Assembly: GCF_020784725.1 (NCBI RefSeq) | Contig: NZ_JAJGTZ010000034.1 | Location: 1-52,676, forward strand | DNA: 52,676 nucleotides | From: Limosilactobacillus reuteri | Lineage (GTDB): Bacteria > Bacillota > Bacilli > Lactobacillales > Lactobacillaceae | Reading direction: 5' to 3' | Shown: positions 30,200 to 39,632 of the stretch, in pieces | Layout of the letters: the number at the start of each line of letters is the position of its first letter | How positions within the stretch are numbered: position 1 is the stretch's first letter | Made by a program: the position numbers and the translations under genes | The notes under the pieces: generated by a model | Told to the model about the DNA's origin: nothing | Database searches by the model: none | What the model saw: only the letters and a program-made list of their open reading frames with translations

Positions 30200-30841
30200 T
30201 TATTGCTTATCTTCCCAAATCTTTTGGAGCATTGGGTAGCGTAAGTCACCAACTTGTACTACTTGATAATCTGCACTTGCTAATGTTTTGGCATCACCAA
30301 CACCAATTGCAATCGCATTTATGTGATGAATATTCTCGATATCATAAGCTGTCGTTCCAACTCCAATGCAATTAGCGCCGATAAGGTTTAATTGATTAGC
30401 AGCAGTTAGATATGGGTTTTCTTTATCATTAGTCTTAACGATACTATCGACATAGTTATCAAGCCCAATTTGTTTGAGGACATTTTGCACATCTCCATTA
30501 GCATCTAAAACGGCAATTTTAACGTAATGATCATAGAGATTTAGTAAAAGACGCTTAATCCCTGGAAGTTGATCTTTTTCGCTTAGGCTATCCGCTTCTT
30601 CGTTAAGAAATTTTTGCCATTCTGCAATCATTGAAGCCCTTTCGCTTGGGGCAGGATTAGCATTAAAATGTGCTAAGACTAAGGTTAGCCCTTGTGAAGG
30701 GGTAAGGTTATTGAATTGAGAAGCAAATTTTCCGGGTAATCCCATCCCAAATTCATACATTGCAAAACGTTGCCATGCAGTAAAAGATAACTTATTTGAA
30801 TTAACAAAGATATTATTAAATGAAAAAATCGCACCGTCCAT
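30200..30841 (-). CDS. HAD-superfamily (beta-phosphoglucomutase-like) protein lacking catalytic residues
   Basis: This 213-residue protein aligns by eye with beta-phosphoglucomutases, but the HAD nucleophile motif DxDG is replaced: residues 6-10 read FSFNN (FSFNNIFVNSN) where the family has FDLDG. The motif II serine/threonine position reads AVLDANGD, and the motif IV acidic pair is absent in IGVGTTAYDIEN. The fold context is kept: FTAWQRFA cap start, PGIKRLLLNLYDHYVKIAVLD, LKQIGLDNYVDSIV, ENPYLTAANQL and AIAIGVGDAKTL. The start is the ATG with AAGGGA upstream; an upstream in-frame ATG would add six residues. It is probably a pseudoenzyme with a binding or regulatory role, or a decaying gene without stops. 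Monocistronic, convergent with pyrE. Confidence 0.75.
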   Translation of the reverse strand: MDGAIFSFNNIFVNSNKLSFTAWQRFAMYEFGMGLPGKFASQFNNLTPSQGLTLVLAHFNANPAPSERASMIAEWQKFLNEEADSLSEKDQLPGIKRLLLNLYDHYVKIAVLDANGDVQNVLKQIGLDNYVDSIVKTNDKENPYLTAANQLNLIGANCIGVGTTAYDIENIHHINAIAIGVGDAKTLASADYQVVQVGDLRYPMLQKIWEDKQ

Positions 30842-30931
30842 GATTAAACATCCCTTCATAGGTAATTATGTCTATATTTTAACGTAATCGAAAATGAAAG
30901 GGAATACATCTATAATGGCGAACGATATAAT

Positions 30932-30974
30932 AATGGTCCCCATCGACCAGTTAAGCTGAATGATGGAGACCATT
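30932..30974 (-). terminator. Hairpin after the cfa gene
   Basis: ATGGTC plus CATC pair with GATG plus GACCAT across a 21-base loop. On the - strand it is followed by TATTATAT, so it probably ends cfa transcription; on the + strand a T-run also follows. Confidence 0.6.
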
Positions 30975-30982
30975 TGTTTTTT

Positions 30983-32158
30983 CTATTTTGTCATGTAATC
31001 CCGAGTCATTGGTAAGTTTTTACCTGAAGGACCCTTAGTAATCAAGTATTGAATAACATCAATGTTTCCAGATTCGAATGAGGCAGCACATGCTTGAAGA
31101 TATAAATCCCACATCCGTGTAAACCGTTCACCCATCATATCAAGGATTTGGGCACGATGTTCATTGAAGTTCATATCCCAGATTTCGAGGGTGCGTTGAT
31201 AGTGACGGCGAAGCATTTCGATATCAGCGATTTGCATATGATTTTCTTCAATGTGACCGATCATTTCTTCAAGACCAGGTACATAACCGCCAGGGAAGAT
31301 ATACTTGTTAATCCACCCGTTATATGCGCCGCCTTGTTGACGAGTAATCCCATGAATCAAGGCAACACCATCATCGGCAAGGTAACCTTGGATATCTTTA
31401 AAGTAAAGACCTAGATTTTCTTTTCCAACGTGTTCAAACATACCAACGGATGTAATGTAATCCCACTTTTGATCACCGAGTTCACGATAATCAACAAGCT
31501 TAACTTCGGCAACGTTTTGCAAACCTTCTTTTTCAATCCGTTCCTTAACAAAGCGATATTGTTCTTCACTTAAAGTAACCCCAGTAACTTTTAAGCCGTA
31601 TTCTTTTGCAGCCGTTAACATTAATGTTCCCCAACCACATCCAATATCCAGCAATGTTTTGCCAGGTTTTGGATCAAGCTTCTTTAAGATGTGATGAACC
31701 TTATCAACTTGTGCTTTTGTAAGATCATCATGGTTGCCATCAGTAAAATAAGCACATGAGTAAGTTAGCGTATCATCAAGCCATAACTTGTAGAAGTCGT
31801 TTCCCACATCATAATGACTTTGAACATCATTTTCGCTCTCTTTTTCTGAGTGGCCTTGTTTAGGTAAAAATTTGCGGAACTTAGAACTCCGCATAAAACT
31901 ATCGGCACTTTCATATGCTGATTCGATCAATTCTTGAATGCTACCCTGGATCTCAATCTTCTTATCCATGTAGGCTTCCCCAAGTGCAATTGAGGCGTTC
32001 TTGGTAATATCACGCATTGGAATTTTCTCATTAAAGGTGATAGTTACCTCAGGAGTTCCGTCACCATAGATAACACTTGATCCATCCCAAAATACGATCT
32101 TTACGGGAATGTTAAATGAGTGCTTTAGTAGTGACTTATAGAACGTCTTTTCTAACAT
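30983..32158 (-). CDS. cfa: Cyclopropane-fatty-acyl-phospholipid synthase
   Basis: This 391-residue membrane-associated methyltransferase adds a methylene group from S-adenosylmethionine across double bonds of phospholipid acyl chains, making lactobacillic and dihydrosterculic acids. The cofactor motif [16 protein letters not shown] is near residue 150, [17 protein letters not shown] and LTYSCAYF precede it, and [12 protein letters not shown] and [14 protein letters not shown] follow, all typical of Cfa. The start is the ATG of MLEKTF eight bases after AAGGA; the upstream extension of the frame is AT-rich non-coding sequence. Monocistronic, transcribed opposite to its neighbours. Confidence 0.95.
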   Translation of the reverse strand: MLEKTFYKSLLKHSFNIPVKIVFWDGSSVIYGDGTPEVTITFNEKIPMRDITKNASIALGEAYMDKKIEIQGSIQELIESAYESADSFMRSSKFRKFLPKQGHSEKESENDVQSHYDVGNDFYKLWLDDTLTYSCAYFTDGNHDDLTKAQVDKVHHILKKLDPKPGKTLLDIGCGWGTLMLTAAKEYGLKVTGVTLSEEQYRFVKERIEKEGLQNVAEVKLVDYRELGDQKWDYITSVGMFEHVGKENLGLYFKDIQGYLADDGVALIHGITRQQGGAYNGWINKYIFPGGYVPGLEEMIGHIEENHMQIADIEMLRRHYQRTLEIWDMNFNEHRAQILDMMGERFTRMWDLYLQACAASFESGNIDVIQYLITKGPSGKNLPMTRDYMTK

Positions 32159-32328
32159 GAAACGCATCCTTCTTTCTGCAATAATAATATTAATTATAAC
32201 ACCCTTAAAATAAAAGTGTTTCAAGACAATTAATAAAAAACATTTCATAAGAAAGCGATAAACTAATTGCTGAAAAAATGAAAGCTTGCTACTATGCTAA
32301 TTAGTAGGGAAAATAGGGAGATGATTGA

Positions 32329-33363
32329 ATGACGAATGCCTGGAAGCATTTTATTGAGAATGTAAAACTACGGCGTTTCACCGTCTTATTATTAGTCATT
32401 GTCGTACTCTGGCTAATGAGATCAATGATGAATTTAATTTTATTTACATTTATTCTTACTTATCTTGTTGTTAGTTGGGTAAGACTCGTCCAGCGATGGT
32501 TACCACGAATGTCGACGAGTTTAATTGTAATCGTTACTTATGTATTGTTAATTGTTCTTTTATACTTAGGGGTGACACGCTATTTGCCAGTTTTATCTCG
32601 GCAAGTTATTAAAATGGTCAATTCAGTAGTTCATTTCTATAGTACGCATCAAGCGACGATGATATATCGTTATGTCAGCCATTATGTAAGTACCGCCACT
32701 ATTATGAGTCAGGTTCGACATGGGATAACAATCGCGGTTAGCACTTTGACAAGTATTGGTGCAATTACCGTTTCATTTGTAATGTCTTTAATCTTGAGCT
32801 TTTTCTATACGCTTGAATTAAAACAGATGAATGAATTTTCACATAGCTTTTTAGATAGTGATTTTGGTTGGCTTTTTCAGGATATTGATTATTTTGGCAA
32901 GAAATTTGTCAATACTTTTGGGGTAGTATTAGAAGCCCAATTTTTTATTGCTATTTGCAATACAGTGATTACCACGATTGGCCTATTATTTATGCGGATG
33001 CCACAGATTTTCGCCCTATCGTTGATTGTATTTATCTTTAGTCTGGTTCCGGTTGCCGGAGTAATTATTTCAACAATCCCATTGGCGATGGTTGGTTACT
33101 CAGTCGGTGGAATTCGCGATGTGGTTTACATTATTATCATGATCATCATCATCCATACTTTGGAGGCCTACGTCTTAAATCCTAAGTTTATGTCTAGCCG
33201 GACAGATCTGCCAATCTTTTATACTTTTATTGTCTTGCTGATTGGTGAACATCTTTTTGGTACATGGGGATTGATTGTTGGGGTACCAATCTTTACCTTC
33301 TTACTTGATGTATTAGGAGTAAAGCCCATTCGTGGTGCAAAAAAAGAAGTAAGTAAAAAATAA
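32329..33363 (+). CDS. AI-2E family (PerM/TqsA-type) transporter
   Basis: This 344-residue membrane protein has about seven to eight spans: a close N-terminal pair (LLLVIVVLWLMRSMMNLILF), a large hydrophilic middle (residues 80-200), then several C-terminal spans with the family-conserved LVPVAGVIIST, LEAYVLNPKFMSS and GLIVGVPIFTFLLDVL. Members have been linked to export of AI-2 or small molecules and to sodium/proton antiport, so no substrate is assigned. A terminator follows directly. Confidence 0.85.
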   Translation: MTNAWKHFIENVKLRRFTVLLLVIVVLWLMRSMMNLILFTFILTYLVVSWVRLVQRWLPRMSTSLIVIVTYVLLIVLLYLGVTRYLPVLSRQVIKMVNSVVHFYSTHQATMIYRYVSHYVSTATIMSQVRHGITIAVSTLTSIGAITVSFVMSLILSFFYTLELKQMNEFSHSFLDSDFGWLFQDIDYFGKKFVNTFGVVLEAQFFIAICNTVITTIGLLFMRMPQIFALSLIVFIFSLVPVAGVIISTIPLAMVGYSVGGIRDVVYIIIMIIIIHTLEAYVLNPKFMSSRTDLPIFYTFIVLLIGEHLFGTWGLIVGVPIFTFLLDVLGVKPIRGAKKEVSKK

Positions 33364-33390
33364 AATTCCATAGCGGAATTTTATTTTTTA
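33355..33390 (+). terminator. Intrinsic terminator
   Basis: AAAATAAAATTCC pairs with GGAATTTTATTTT around a short loop, then T-run. Confidence 0.8.
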
Positions 33391-33532
33391 CTTTTTTGTT
33401 ATCCGAACAATCGATGCTGTTTAGTTGGATAAAGTTAATAAAAATCGAACTTATTTTGCAAAACAGCTGAAAAAGTCTTGAGCTAGTGTATAATAAAATG
33501 AAGATAGGTCTAAAGAAAGGAAGCTGATATTC

Positions 33533-35194
33533 ATGACAGATATCGAGATTGCAGACCAAGCGACACTGGAACCAATTACAAAAATTGCCGAGAAACTCGG
33601 ACTTTCAGAAGACGAAATCGAACAATATGGTAAGTATAAAGCTAAAATTGATTTAAATATAAAGCCTTTACCTGATAAAAAACATAAATTAATTTTAGTT
33701 ACGTCCATCAATCCAACTCCTGCTGGCGAAGGAAAGTCAACAGTGTTAATTGGCTTAGGGGATGCAATGAACCAGTTGAACTATCAAACAACAATTGCAA
33801 TGCGTGAACCATCAATGGGCCCCGTATTTGGGATTAAAGGTGGTGCAACTGGTGGTGGCTATAGTCAGGTTGTTCCAATGGAAGATATTAACCTGAACTT
33901 TACCGGTGACTTGCATGCTCTTACAAGTGCTAATAATACCTTGGCCGCTTTAATTGACAACTACATTATGCGTGATAATGCAATGAATCTTGATCCGCAG
34001 CGAATCATTTGGAAACGGGTAGAAGATGTTAATGATCGGGCTTTGCGAAATATAGTTACTGGTCTTGGTGGTCCGATGGATGGTGTTCCACGTGAAACAG
34101 GCTTTGACATCACAGCTGCTTCCGAGTTGATGGCAATTTTATGCCTTTCAACTAGTCTTCATGACTTGAAAGAACGGATTAGTCGAATTGTAGTAGGATA
34201 TACATATGATAAAGAGCCGGTTACAGTTGGTCAGCTTAATTTTCAGGATGCAATTACAATTATCTTGAAAGACGCATTAAAGCCTAACCTTGTTCAAACT
34301 TTAGACCATACCCCAACAATTGTACACGGGGGACCATTTGCCAACATTGCGCATGGATGTAATAGTGTTCTGGCGACGCAAACCGCCCTTAACCTTTCTG
34401 ACTATACTGTAACGGAGGCTGGTTTTGGGGCTGACCTTGGCGGAGAAAAGTTCCTTGATATTAAACAACGTGTACTTGGTAAGCATCCAGATGCAATTGT
34501 CATCGTAGCTACTGTCCGAGCACTAGAATACAATGGCGGTGCCAAGCTTGCAGACTTAAATGAAGAAAATCTTGATGCACTGAAAAAAGGAATGGCAAAC
34601 CTTAATCGGCATATTAAGAATATGCAATTATATGGGTTACCAATCGTAGTTGCAATCAACCATTTTGTCAGTGATACCGATAAAGAAATCCAAATGATTA
34701 AGGATGATTGTGCTAAGCAAAATGTTGAAGCAATTTTGACTGATGCTTGGGCTAAGGGCGGTAAAGGCACCCATGATTTGGCCAATAAAGTAGTCGAACT
34801 TGCTGATAGTCCAAGTGAATTTACTCATATCTATGACGTTCAAGTTGATGACCTTCAAACTAAGTTAGAGAAGATTGCTAAGCAGATTTATGGTGCTAAA
34901 GAAGTATCATTTAGCCGTAAAGCACAAAATCAATTGAAGCGGTTTGCTAAGTACGGATGGAATGATTTGCCAGTATGTATTGCTAAGACCCAGTACTCAT
35001 TTACAGATGACCAAAAACAACTAGGTGCCCCAACTGACTTTACTTTCCATATTCGGGAATTGGTACCAAAGATCGGTGCCGGCTTTGTCGTGGCCTTAGC
35101 TGGTAATATGATGACAATGCCAGGTCTCCCTAAAGAACCAGCTGCAGTAAACATGACGATTGACGATAATGGTAAAATTACCGGATTATTCTAA
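33533..35194 (+). CDS. fhs: Formate--tetrahydrofolate ligase
   Basis: This 553-residue ATP-dependent enzyme makes 10-formyl-tetrahydrofolate from formate and tetrahydrofolate. The P-loop-like motif [15 protein letters not shown] is near residue 62, followed by [19 protein letters not shown], the folate/formate site region [12 protein letters not shown], and [13 protein letters not shown]. Length matches the family (about 556). AAAGGAAG precedes the ATG. It lies directly before the purine operon, whose PurN and PurH use 10-formyl-tetrahydrofolate, so the location is functionally sensible even though it has its own terminator. Confidence 0.96.
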   Translation: MTDIEIADQATLEPITKIAEKLGLSEDEIEQYGKYKAKIDLNIKPLPDKKHKLILVTSINPTPAGEGKSTVLIGLGDAMNQLNYQTTIAMREPSMGPVFGIKGGATGGGYSQVVPMEDINLNFTGDLHALTSANNTLAALIDNYIMRDNAMNLDPQRIIWKRVEDVNDRALRNIVTGLGGPMDGVPRETGFDITAASELMAILCLSTSLHDLKERISRIVVGYTYDKEPVTVGQLNFQDAITIILKDALKPNLVQTLDHTPTIVHGGPFANIAHGCNSVLATQTALNLSDYTVTEAGFGADLGGEKFLDIKQRVLGKHPDAIVIVATVRALEYNGGAKLADLNEENLDALKKGMANLNRHIKNMQLYGLPIVVAINHFVSDTDKEIQMIKDDCAKQNVEAILTDAWAKGGKGTHDLANKVVELADSPSEFTHIYDVQVDDLQTKLEKIAKQIYGAKEVSFSRKAQNQLKRFAKYGWNDLPVCIAKTQYSFTDDQKQLGAPTDFTFHIRELVPKIGAGFVVALAGNMMTMPGLPKEPAAVNMTIDDNGKITGLF

Positions 35195-35206
35195 ATAACC
35201 AACATG

Positions 35207-35246
35207 AAACATCGATTGTGTAATGACGTACATCGATGTTTTTTTG
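35207..35246 (+). terminator. Intrinsic terminator after fhs
   Basis: AAACATCGAT pairs with ATCGATGTTT, followed by TTTTTT. Confidence 0.85.
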
Positions 35247-35309
35247 TGATGGTATTGCCAAATCGGAAGGTAATGCTGAATAGGACGCTTAACCCTCCGT
35301 TCTTCGGGG

Positions 35310-35358
35310 GTGGGACTGAAAACTCGCAAGTGAGTTCAGTCCCACTCCCTTTCTTTTT
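35310..35358. repeat. Hairpin element between fhs and purE
   Basis: GTGGGACTGAA (35310-35320) pairs with TTCAGTCCCAC (35335-35345) around a 14-base loop that itself holds ACTCGC/GTGAGT pairing, and is followed by TCCCTTTCTTTTT. A second small hairpin, CCTCCG/CGGGGG, lies just before it (35294-35310). It could be a terminator or a copy of a short dispersed repeat; copy number cannot be judged from one window. Confidence 0.5.
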
Positions 35359-35366
35359 CACTTATT

Positions 35367-35379
35367 AAACACGAACTAT
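35367..35379 (+). promoter_or_regulatory. PurBox-like site 1 of the purE promoter
   Basis: AAACACGAACTAT fits the PurBox AWWWCCGAACWWT with two mismatches. It lies about 75 bases before the inferred start (TTGAAT at 35414-35419, TATCCT at 35437-35442). The identical 13-mer occurs at the same relative place before purC. Confidence 0.65.
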
Positions 35380-35397
35380 CTATTGCTTATTTAATTT

Positions 35398-35410
35398 AAA
35401 GTTCGAATTT
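35398..35410 (-). promoter_or_regulatory. PurBox-like site 2 of the purE promoter (inverted)
   Basis: AAAGTTCGAATTT fits the reverse PurBox AWWGTTCGGWWWT with one mismatch. Confidence 0.6.
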
Positions 35411-35468
35411 ATATTGAATTACGGAAAATGATTTGCTATCCTTAAAGCAGATTTTAGGAGGCGTTGTT

Positions 35469-35954
35469 ATGAGTGATATTAGTGTTGTGATGGGCAGCAA
35501 ATCGGACTGGCCAACTGTTAAAGAAACTTGTGATATTTTAGATGAATTTGGTGTTTCATATGAAAAGAATATAATTTCTGCTCATCGGATGCCAAATGAA
35601 ATGTTCGCGTTTGCGCAAAACGCAGTTGATAATGGCATTAAAGTGATTATTGCTTGTGCCGGGGGAGCAGCTCATCTTCCAGGGATGATTGCAGCAAACA
35701 CCCCCTTACCAGTAGTTGGGATTCCGGGACAAACAAAGGCTCTCGGTGGAATGGACTCGCTTTTATCAATTGTTCAAATGCCAGCGGGAATTCCGGTGGC
35801 AACTACTGCGATTGGGAAAGCAGGCGCTAAAAACGCTGCGTTATTAGCATTGCAAATTCTGGGGATCACAGATAAGCATATCCAACAACAAATCATCGAG
35901 TATCGACAGGCAATGCATGATCAAGCAAAAGAAAGCGGGCAGTATCTTGAATAA
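35469..35954 (+). CDS. purE: N5-carboxyaminoimidazole ribonucleotide mutase PurE
   Basis: This 161-residue class I PurE moves the carboxyl group of N5-CAIR to C4, giving CAIR. Motifs: VVMGSKSDWPTVK at the start, the active-site ISAHRMP histidine and ACAGGAAHLPGMIAA. Start is the ATG after TTAGGAGG; upstream in-frame codons have no ribosome binding site. First gene of purE-K-B, behind PurBox-like sites. The 3' end overlaps the probable purK start. Confidence 0.96.
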   Translation: MSDISVVMGSKSDWPTVKETCDILDEFGVSYEKNIISAHRMPNEMFAFAQNAVDNGIKVIIACAGGAAHLPGMIAANTPLPVVGIPGQTKALGGMDSLLSIVQMPAGIPVATTAIGKAGAKNAALLALQILGITDKHIQQQIIEYRQAMHDQAKESGQYLE

Positions 35955-37071
35955 ATTTATTCCACAAGGCTCAACGATTGGCATTATTGGTGGTGGCCAA
36001 TTGGGACAGATGATGGCATTGGATGCCAAACAGACGGGGATGAAGGTTATTATTTTAGATCCGACACCTCATTGTCCAGCGGGGCAGGTTGCTGATGAAC
36101 AAATTGTTGCTCCTTATGCCGGTACTAAAGCGATTGAAAAGTTAGCTGATAAAGCGGATGTACTAACTTACGAATTTGAAAATGTTGATTTAAACGCTTT
36201 GGAAGATGTACAGGATCGCGTTTATCTTCCCCAAGGAACTAACTTGCTTTACACGACCAAAAATCGTTTGCGAGAAAAGAACTTCTTGCGTCAGGCAGGG
36301 GTAAAAACAGCACCTTTCATGGCAGTGCACACTTCTGCTGAATTAAAGGATGCGGTAAAGAAAATCGGTTACCCGGCAGTTTTGAAAACCAGTGAAGGGG
36401 GATATGATGGACACGGGCAAGAAGTGTTACGTAATAAGGATGATCTCGATAAGTGTGCGCCTATTTTAGCCACTGGCGACTGTATCTTAGAGGGATGGGT
36501 GCCTTTTAGCCGCGAATGTTCAGTGATGGTCGGACGTAATGAAGATGGAGAAATAACGGTTTTTCCGGTTTCAGAAAATATTCACCATGATGAAATTTTA
36601 CATTTAAGCATTGTCCCAGCAAGGATCTCTTCTGAATTACAACAAAAGGCGCAAAAAATAGCGGTGCAGATTGCCCAAGCGATTAATTTACGAGGAATTT
36701 TAGGGGTTGAAATGTTTGTAACAGATGATGGAGAGATTTATATTAATGAGCTTGCTCCCCGCCCGCACAATTCCGGCCATTATTCAATTGAAGCTTGTAA
36801 CTTCTCCCAGTTCGCCATCCATAACCGAGCAATTTGTAACTGGCCACTCCCGCAAGTAGAGTTATTAAAGCCGGTGGTAATGGTAAATGTTTTAGGTCAG
36901 CATGTTAATGGAGTCCGACAACAGATTCAGAAAAAGGCAAATTGGCATTTTCATGATTATGGGAAAGCAGAAGTTCGTCATAACCGGAAAATGGGCCACG
37001 TTACAATCTTGACTGATGATATTGAAGCTACTTTAGCAGAAATTGACAATGTAGGAATTTGGAGTGCATAA
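35947..37071 (+). CDS. purK: N5-carboxyaminoimidazole ribonucleotide synthase PurK
   Basis: This ATP-grasp enzyme of about 374 residues carboxylates AIR with bicarbonate and ATP. It has the N-terminal GIIGGGQLGQMMALDAKQ, DPTPHCPAGQVAD, the ATP-grasp glycine-rich loop TSEGGYDGHGQ and the metal-binding NELAPRPHNSGHYS. The start is uncertain: TTG at 35947 gives MNKFIPQGSTIGI, which fits the family N-terminus and overlaps purE by eight bases, while ATG at 35917 would add ten residues. Neither has a strong ribosome binding site, so coupling to purE translation is likely. Confidence 0.92.
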   Translation: MNKFIPQGSTIGIIGGGQLGQMMALDAKQTGMKVIILDPTPHCPAGQVADEQIVAPYAGTKAIEKLADKADVLTYEFENVDLNALEDVQDRVYLPQGTNLLYTTKNRLREKNFLRQAGVKTAPFMAVHTSAELKDAVKKIGYPAVLKTSEGGYDGHGQEVLRNKDDLDKCAPILATGDCILEGWVPFSRECSVMVGRNEDGEITVFPVSENIHHDEILHLSIVPARISSELQQKAQKIAVQIAQAINLRGILGVEMFVTDDGEIYINELAPRPHNSGHYSIEACNFSQFAIHNRAICNWPLPQVELLKPVVMVNVLGQHVNGVRQQIQKKANWHFHDYGKAEVRHNRKMGHVTILTDDIEATLAEIDNVGIWSA

Positions 37072-37142
37072 AGTTCGGCTTTACGTAACCGCTTTTTCTG
37101 TGCGATAATACATTTAGAAAAAATAGAGAGGATTTTTAACTG

Positions 37143-38438
37143 ATGATTGATCGTTATACCAGTCCAGAGATGAAAAAGATTTGGAGCTTAGAAACACAAT
37201 ACCAATGTTGGTTAGATGTTGAGATTGCTGCTGATGAAGCGTGGAGTAAGCTTGGACATATTCCGGCAGAAGATGTGGAAAAGATTAAAAAGAATGCCAA
37301 ATTTTCTGTTGAGGGAATTGCAGAGATTGAAGCAGTGACCCATCATGATGTGATTGCTTTTACCCGAGACGTTTCTAAATCATTGGGGCCTGAACGAAAG
37401 TGGGTTCACTATGGAATGACGAGTACAGATGTAGTTGATACTGCACAAGGCTTGCGTTTAAAAAAGGCGAACGATATCCTTCGTCAAGATATCGATAACT
37501 TTATGGATGTCCTTAAAGAACTAGCTGAAAAGTATAAGTACACAGTTTGTATGGGACGGACGCATGGTATCCACGCTGAACCAACAACTTTTGGCTTAAA
37601 AGCTGCTCGTTGGTATTCAGAAATGAAGCGCAATAAGGAACGTTTTGAACATGCTGCTAAGGGTGTTGAAGCGGGTAAAATTTCTGGTGCAGTAGGAACT
37701 TTTGCGGAAATTGATCCATTTGTTGAGGAATACGTCTGCAAAAAACTTGGCTTACGTCCCCAAGAAATTTCCACGCAAGTTCTTCCTCGCGACTTGCATG
37801 CTGAATATATTGCTACCATTGCGCTTATTGGAACAAGTATGGAAGAAATGGCAACCGAAATTCGCTCGCTGCAACGGACGGAAATCCATGAAGTCGAAGA
37901 ACACTTTGCCAAGGGACAAAAAGGATCTTCTGCTATGCCACATAAACGTAATCCAATTGGCTCAGAAAACATTACTGGTTGTGCGCGGATGCTTCGTGGC
38001 TTTATGGTACCTGCTTATGAAGATGTTTCACTTTGGCATGAACGGGATATTTCTCATTCCAGTGCAGAGCGAATGATTTTACCAGATGCCACTTCATTAC
38101 TTGATTACATGTTGCGGCGCTTTGGTCGAATTTTAAAGAATCTCGATGTATTCCCTGAAACAATGAAGAAGAATATGGATAAGACATTAGGCTTGATTTA
38201 CAGTGGCCGAGTTCTTTTGAAGCTGGTTAATAGTGGGATGACGCGGGAAGCAGCTTATGATTTGATTCAACCATATACCGCTAAGTGCTGGGCAGAACAG
38301 ATTCCGTTCCGCCCGCTATTGGAAGATGACCCAACGATTCAAAAACAATTAACCAAAGAAGATCTTGACGATGCCTTTGATTACCATTGGCATCTTCGCC
38401 ATGTTGATGACATTTATAAGCGATTGGGACTAGACTAA
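37143..38438 (+). CDS. purB: Adenylosuccinate lyase
   Basis: This 431-residue fumarase-superfamily enzyme removes fumarate from SAICAR and from adenylosuccinate, acting in both de novo synthesis and AMP formation. [14 protein letters not shown] at the start, [14 protein letters not shown] and [15 protein letters not shown] (catalytic histidines), and the flexible signature loop [16 protein letters not shown] are intact. GAGAGGA lies upstream. Last gene of the purE-K-B unit; a terminator follows before purC. Confidence 0.96.
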   Translation: MIDRYTSPEMKKIWSLETQYQCWLDVEIAADEAWSKLGHIPAEDVEKIKKNAKFSVEGIAEIEAVTHHDVIAFTRDVSKSLGPERKWVHYGMTSTDVVDTAQGLRLKKANDILRQDIDNFMDVLKELAEKYKYTVCMGRTHGIHAEPTTFGLKAARWYSEMKRNKERFEHAAKGVEAGKISGAVGTFAEIDPFVEEYVCKKLGLRPQEISTQVLPRDLHAEYIATIALIGTSMEEMATEIRSLQRTEIHEVEEHFAKGQKGSSAMPHKRNPIGSENITGCARMLRGFMVPAYEDVSLWHERDISHSSAERMILPDATSLLDYMLRRFGRILKNLDVFPETMKKNMDKTLGLIYSGRVLLKLVNSGMTREAAYDLIQPYTAKCWAEQIPFRPLLEDDPTIQKQLTKEDLDDAFDYHWHLRHVDDIYKRLGLD

Positions 38439-38455
38439 TCTAAGCTAGTTTCAGG

Positions 38456-38492
38456 GGCTAGACGAACAAAAAGTTTGTCTAGCCTTTTTTTT
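38456..38492 (+). terminator. Intrinsic terminator after purB
   Basis: GGCTAGACGAAC pairs with GTTTGTCTAGCC (one wobble) around five A residues, then a run of T. Confidence 0.85.
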
Positions 38493-38510
38493 GTTATGCT
38501 TTATTCCGCA

Positions 38511-38523
38511 AAACACGAACTAT
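38511..38523 (+). promoter_or_regulatory. PurBox-like site 1 of the purC promoter
   Basis: AAACACGAACTAT is identical to the site before purE. It lies about 78 bases upstream of the inferred transcription start, where the PurBox of the PurR-activated Lactococcus promoters also sits. Confidence 0.65.
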
Positions 38524-38558
38524 AAAACTAAATAACAAAATAAATATCGTGATTTGTG

Positions 38559-38588
38559 TTGACAAGGGAAAGGGAGAAAGAGTATATT
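38559..38588 (+). promoter_or_regulatory. Sigma-A promoter of the purC operon
   Basis: TTGACA (38559-38564) and TATATT (38583-38588) are 18 bases apart. Confidence 0.75.
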
Positions 38589-38629
38589 GTTGTCATAAAA
38601 TATCGAATTAAATTTCGGATTATAAAATG

Positions 38630-38642
38630 ATTGTTCGTATTT
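38630..38642 (-). promoter_or_regulatory. PurBox-like site 2 of the purC leader (inverted)
   Basis: ATTGTTCGTATTT fits the reverse PurBox with one mismatch. It lies downstream of the inferred start, just before the ribosome binding site. Confidence 0.5.
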
Positions 38643-38663
38643 TATTGAAAGGAAGTTCCGTAA

Positions 38664-39383
38664 ATGGAGAAGTTATTGTATACCGGTAAGGCAAAACAGA
38701 TGTGGCAAACGGAAGATCCAGCAGTTTTACGAGTAGTTTATCTGGACCAGGCTACTGCCCTCAACGGGAAAAAGAAGGATCACTTTACTGGTAAGGGTGA
38801 GGCTGCCAATGCTATTTCTTCCCTCGTTTTTGATTATTTAATGAAGCAGGGAATCGAGACCCACTTCATTAAGAAACTATCAACTAACGAAGACTTGGTA
38901 AAAAAATGTGAGATGTTCCCGCTTGAATTTGTAACGCGAAATGTAATTGCTGGTCATTTTGCGAGTCGGTATGGACTTTCAGAAGGAGAAGCGCTTCCTT
39001 CACCAGTTGAGGAAACATTCTATAAAAGCGATGAACTTAATGATCCCTTTATCAATGAATCCGCAACGATTGCTCTTGAGATTGCCAGCAAAGAGGAGCT
39101 TGCACAAATGTGGGGGATCTGTCGGAAGGTCAATAACTTACTTAAACCATTATTTGCCCAAGCTAATTTACGACTGGTTGACTTCAAACTCGAATTTGGC
39201 CGTTTGAATGATGGCAAGATTATTCTTGCAGATGAATTTTCGCCAGATAACTGTCGGTTATGGGATCTGACAACTAAGCAACATATGGATAAAGACGTAT
39301 ATCGACGCAAGCTTGCTGATTTAACCCAAACATATGATGAGGTATTGGAACGGTTAGAAGCAGTGATTAAGGAGGAAGCATAA
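38664..39383 (+). CDS. purC: Phosphoribosylaminoimidazole-succinocarboxamide synthase
   Basis: This 239-residue SAICAR synthetase couples CAIR and aspartate with ATP. LLYTGKAKQMWQTEDP and FTGKGEAANAISSLVFDYL at the N-terminus, EFVTRNVIAGHFASRYG and LADEFSPDNCRLWD (signature with the metal-binding acidic residues) are intact. AAAGGAAG precedes the ATG. First gene of the nine-gene purC-S-Q-L-F-M-N-H-D unit; the next gene begins directly after the stop. Confidence 0.96.
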   Translation: MEKLLYTGKAKQMWQTEDPAVLRVVYLDQATALNGKKKDHFTGKGEAANAISSLVFDYLMKQGIETHFIKKLSTNEDLVKKCEMFPLEFVTRNVIAGHFASRYGLSEGEALPSPVEETFYKSDELNDPFINESATIALEIASKEELAQMWGICRKVNNLLKPLFAQANLRLVDFKLEFGRLNDGKIILADEFSPDNCRLWDLTTKQHMDKDVYRRKLADLTQTYDEVLERLEAVIKEEA

Positions 39384-39632
39384 ATGGTCAATGTTCGGAT
39401 TTTCGTAACATATAAGCAATCAGTCTTTGATCCGCAGGGAGAAACAATTAAGGATGCGATCCATTCTCTAGGTCATGATGAAGTAACTGCCGTTAAAGTT
39501 GGAAAATTCTTTGACGTTACCTTGGATACAAATGAGGATGAGGTAGCAACGGCAGTAAAAGAAATTGCTGATCAGCTCCTTGTTAATTTCAATATGGAAA
39601 CTTATACATACCAAGTTATGGAGGAAGCCTAG
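39384..39632 (+). CDS. purS: FGAM synthase subunit PurS
   Basis: This 82-residue structural subunit of the three-part formylglycinamidine ribonucleotide synthase bridges PurL and PurQ. VRIFVTYKQSVFDPQGETIK, the core LGHDEVTAVKVGKFFDVTLD and the C-terminal LLVNFNMETYTYQV are typical. It starts at the base after the purC stop and ends right before purQ. Confidence 0.94.
   Translation: MVNVRIFVTYKQSVFDPQGETIKDAIHSLGHDEVTAVKVGKFFDVTLDTNEDEVATAVKEIADQLLVNFNMETYTYQVMEEA

Noticed and set aside
35917-35946. ATG at 35917 as purK start
   Set aside because: It would add ten residues not seen in the family, overlap purE by 38 bases and lacks a ribosome binding site; the TTG at 35947 fits the family N-terminus better, though not certainly.
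37484-37972. A 162-codon open frame on the - strand inside purB
   Set aside because: Antisense shadow of a fully recognisable adenylosuccinate lyase, without ribosome binding site or family resemblance.
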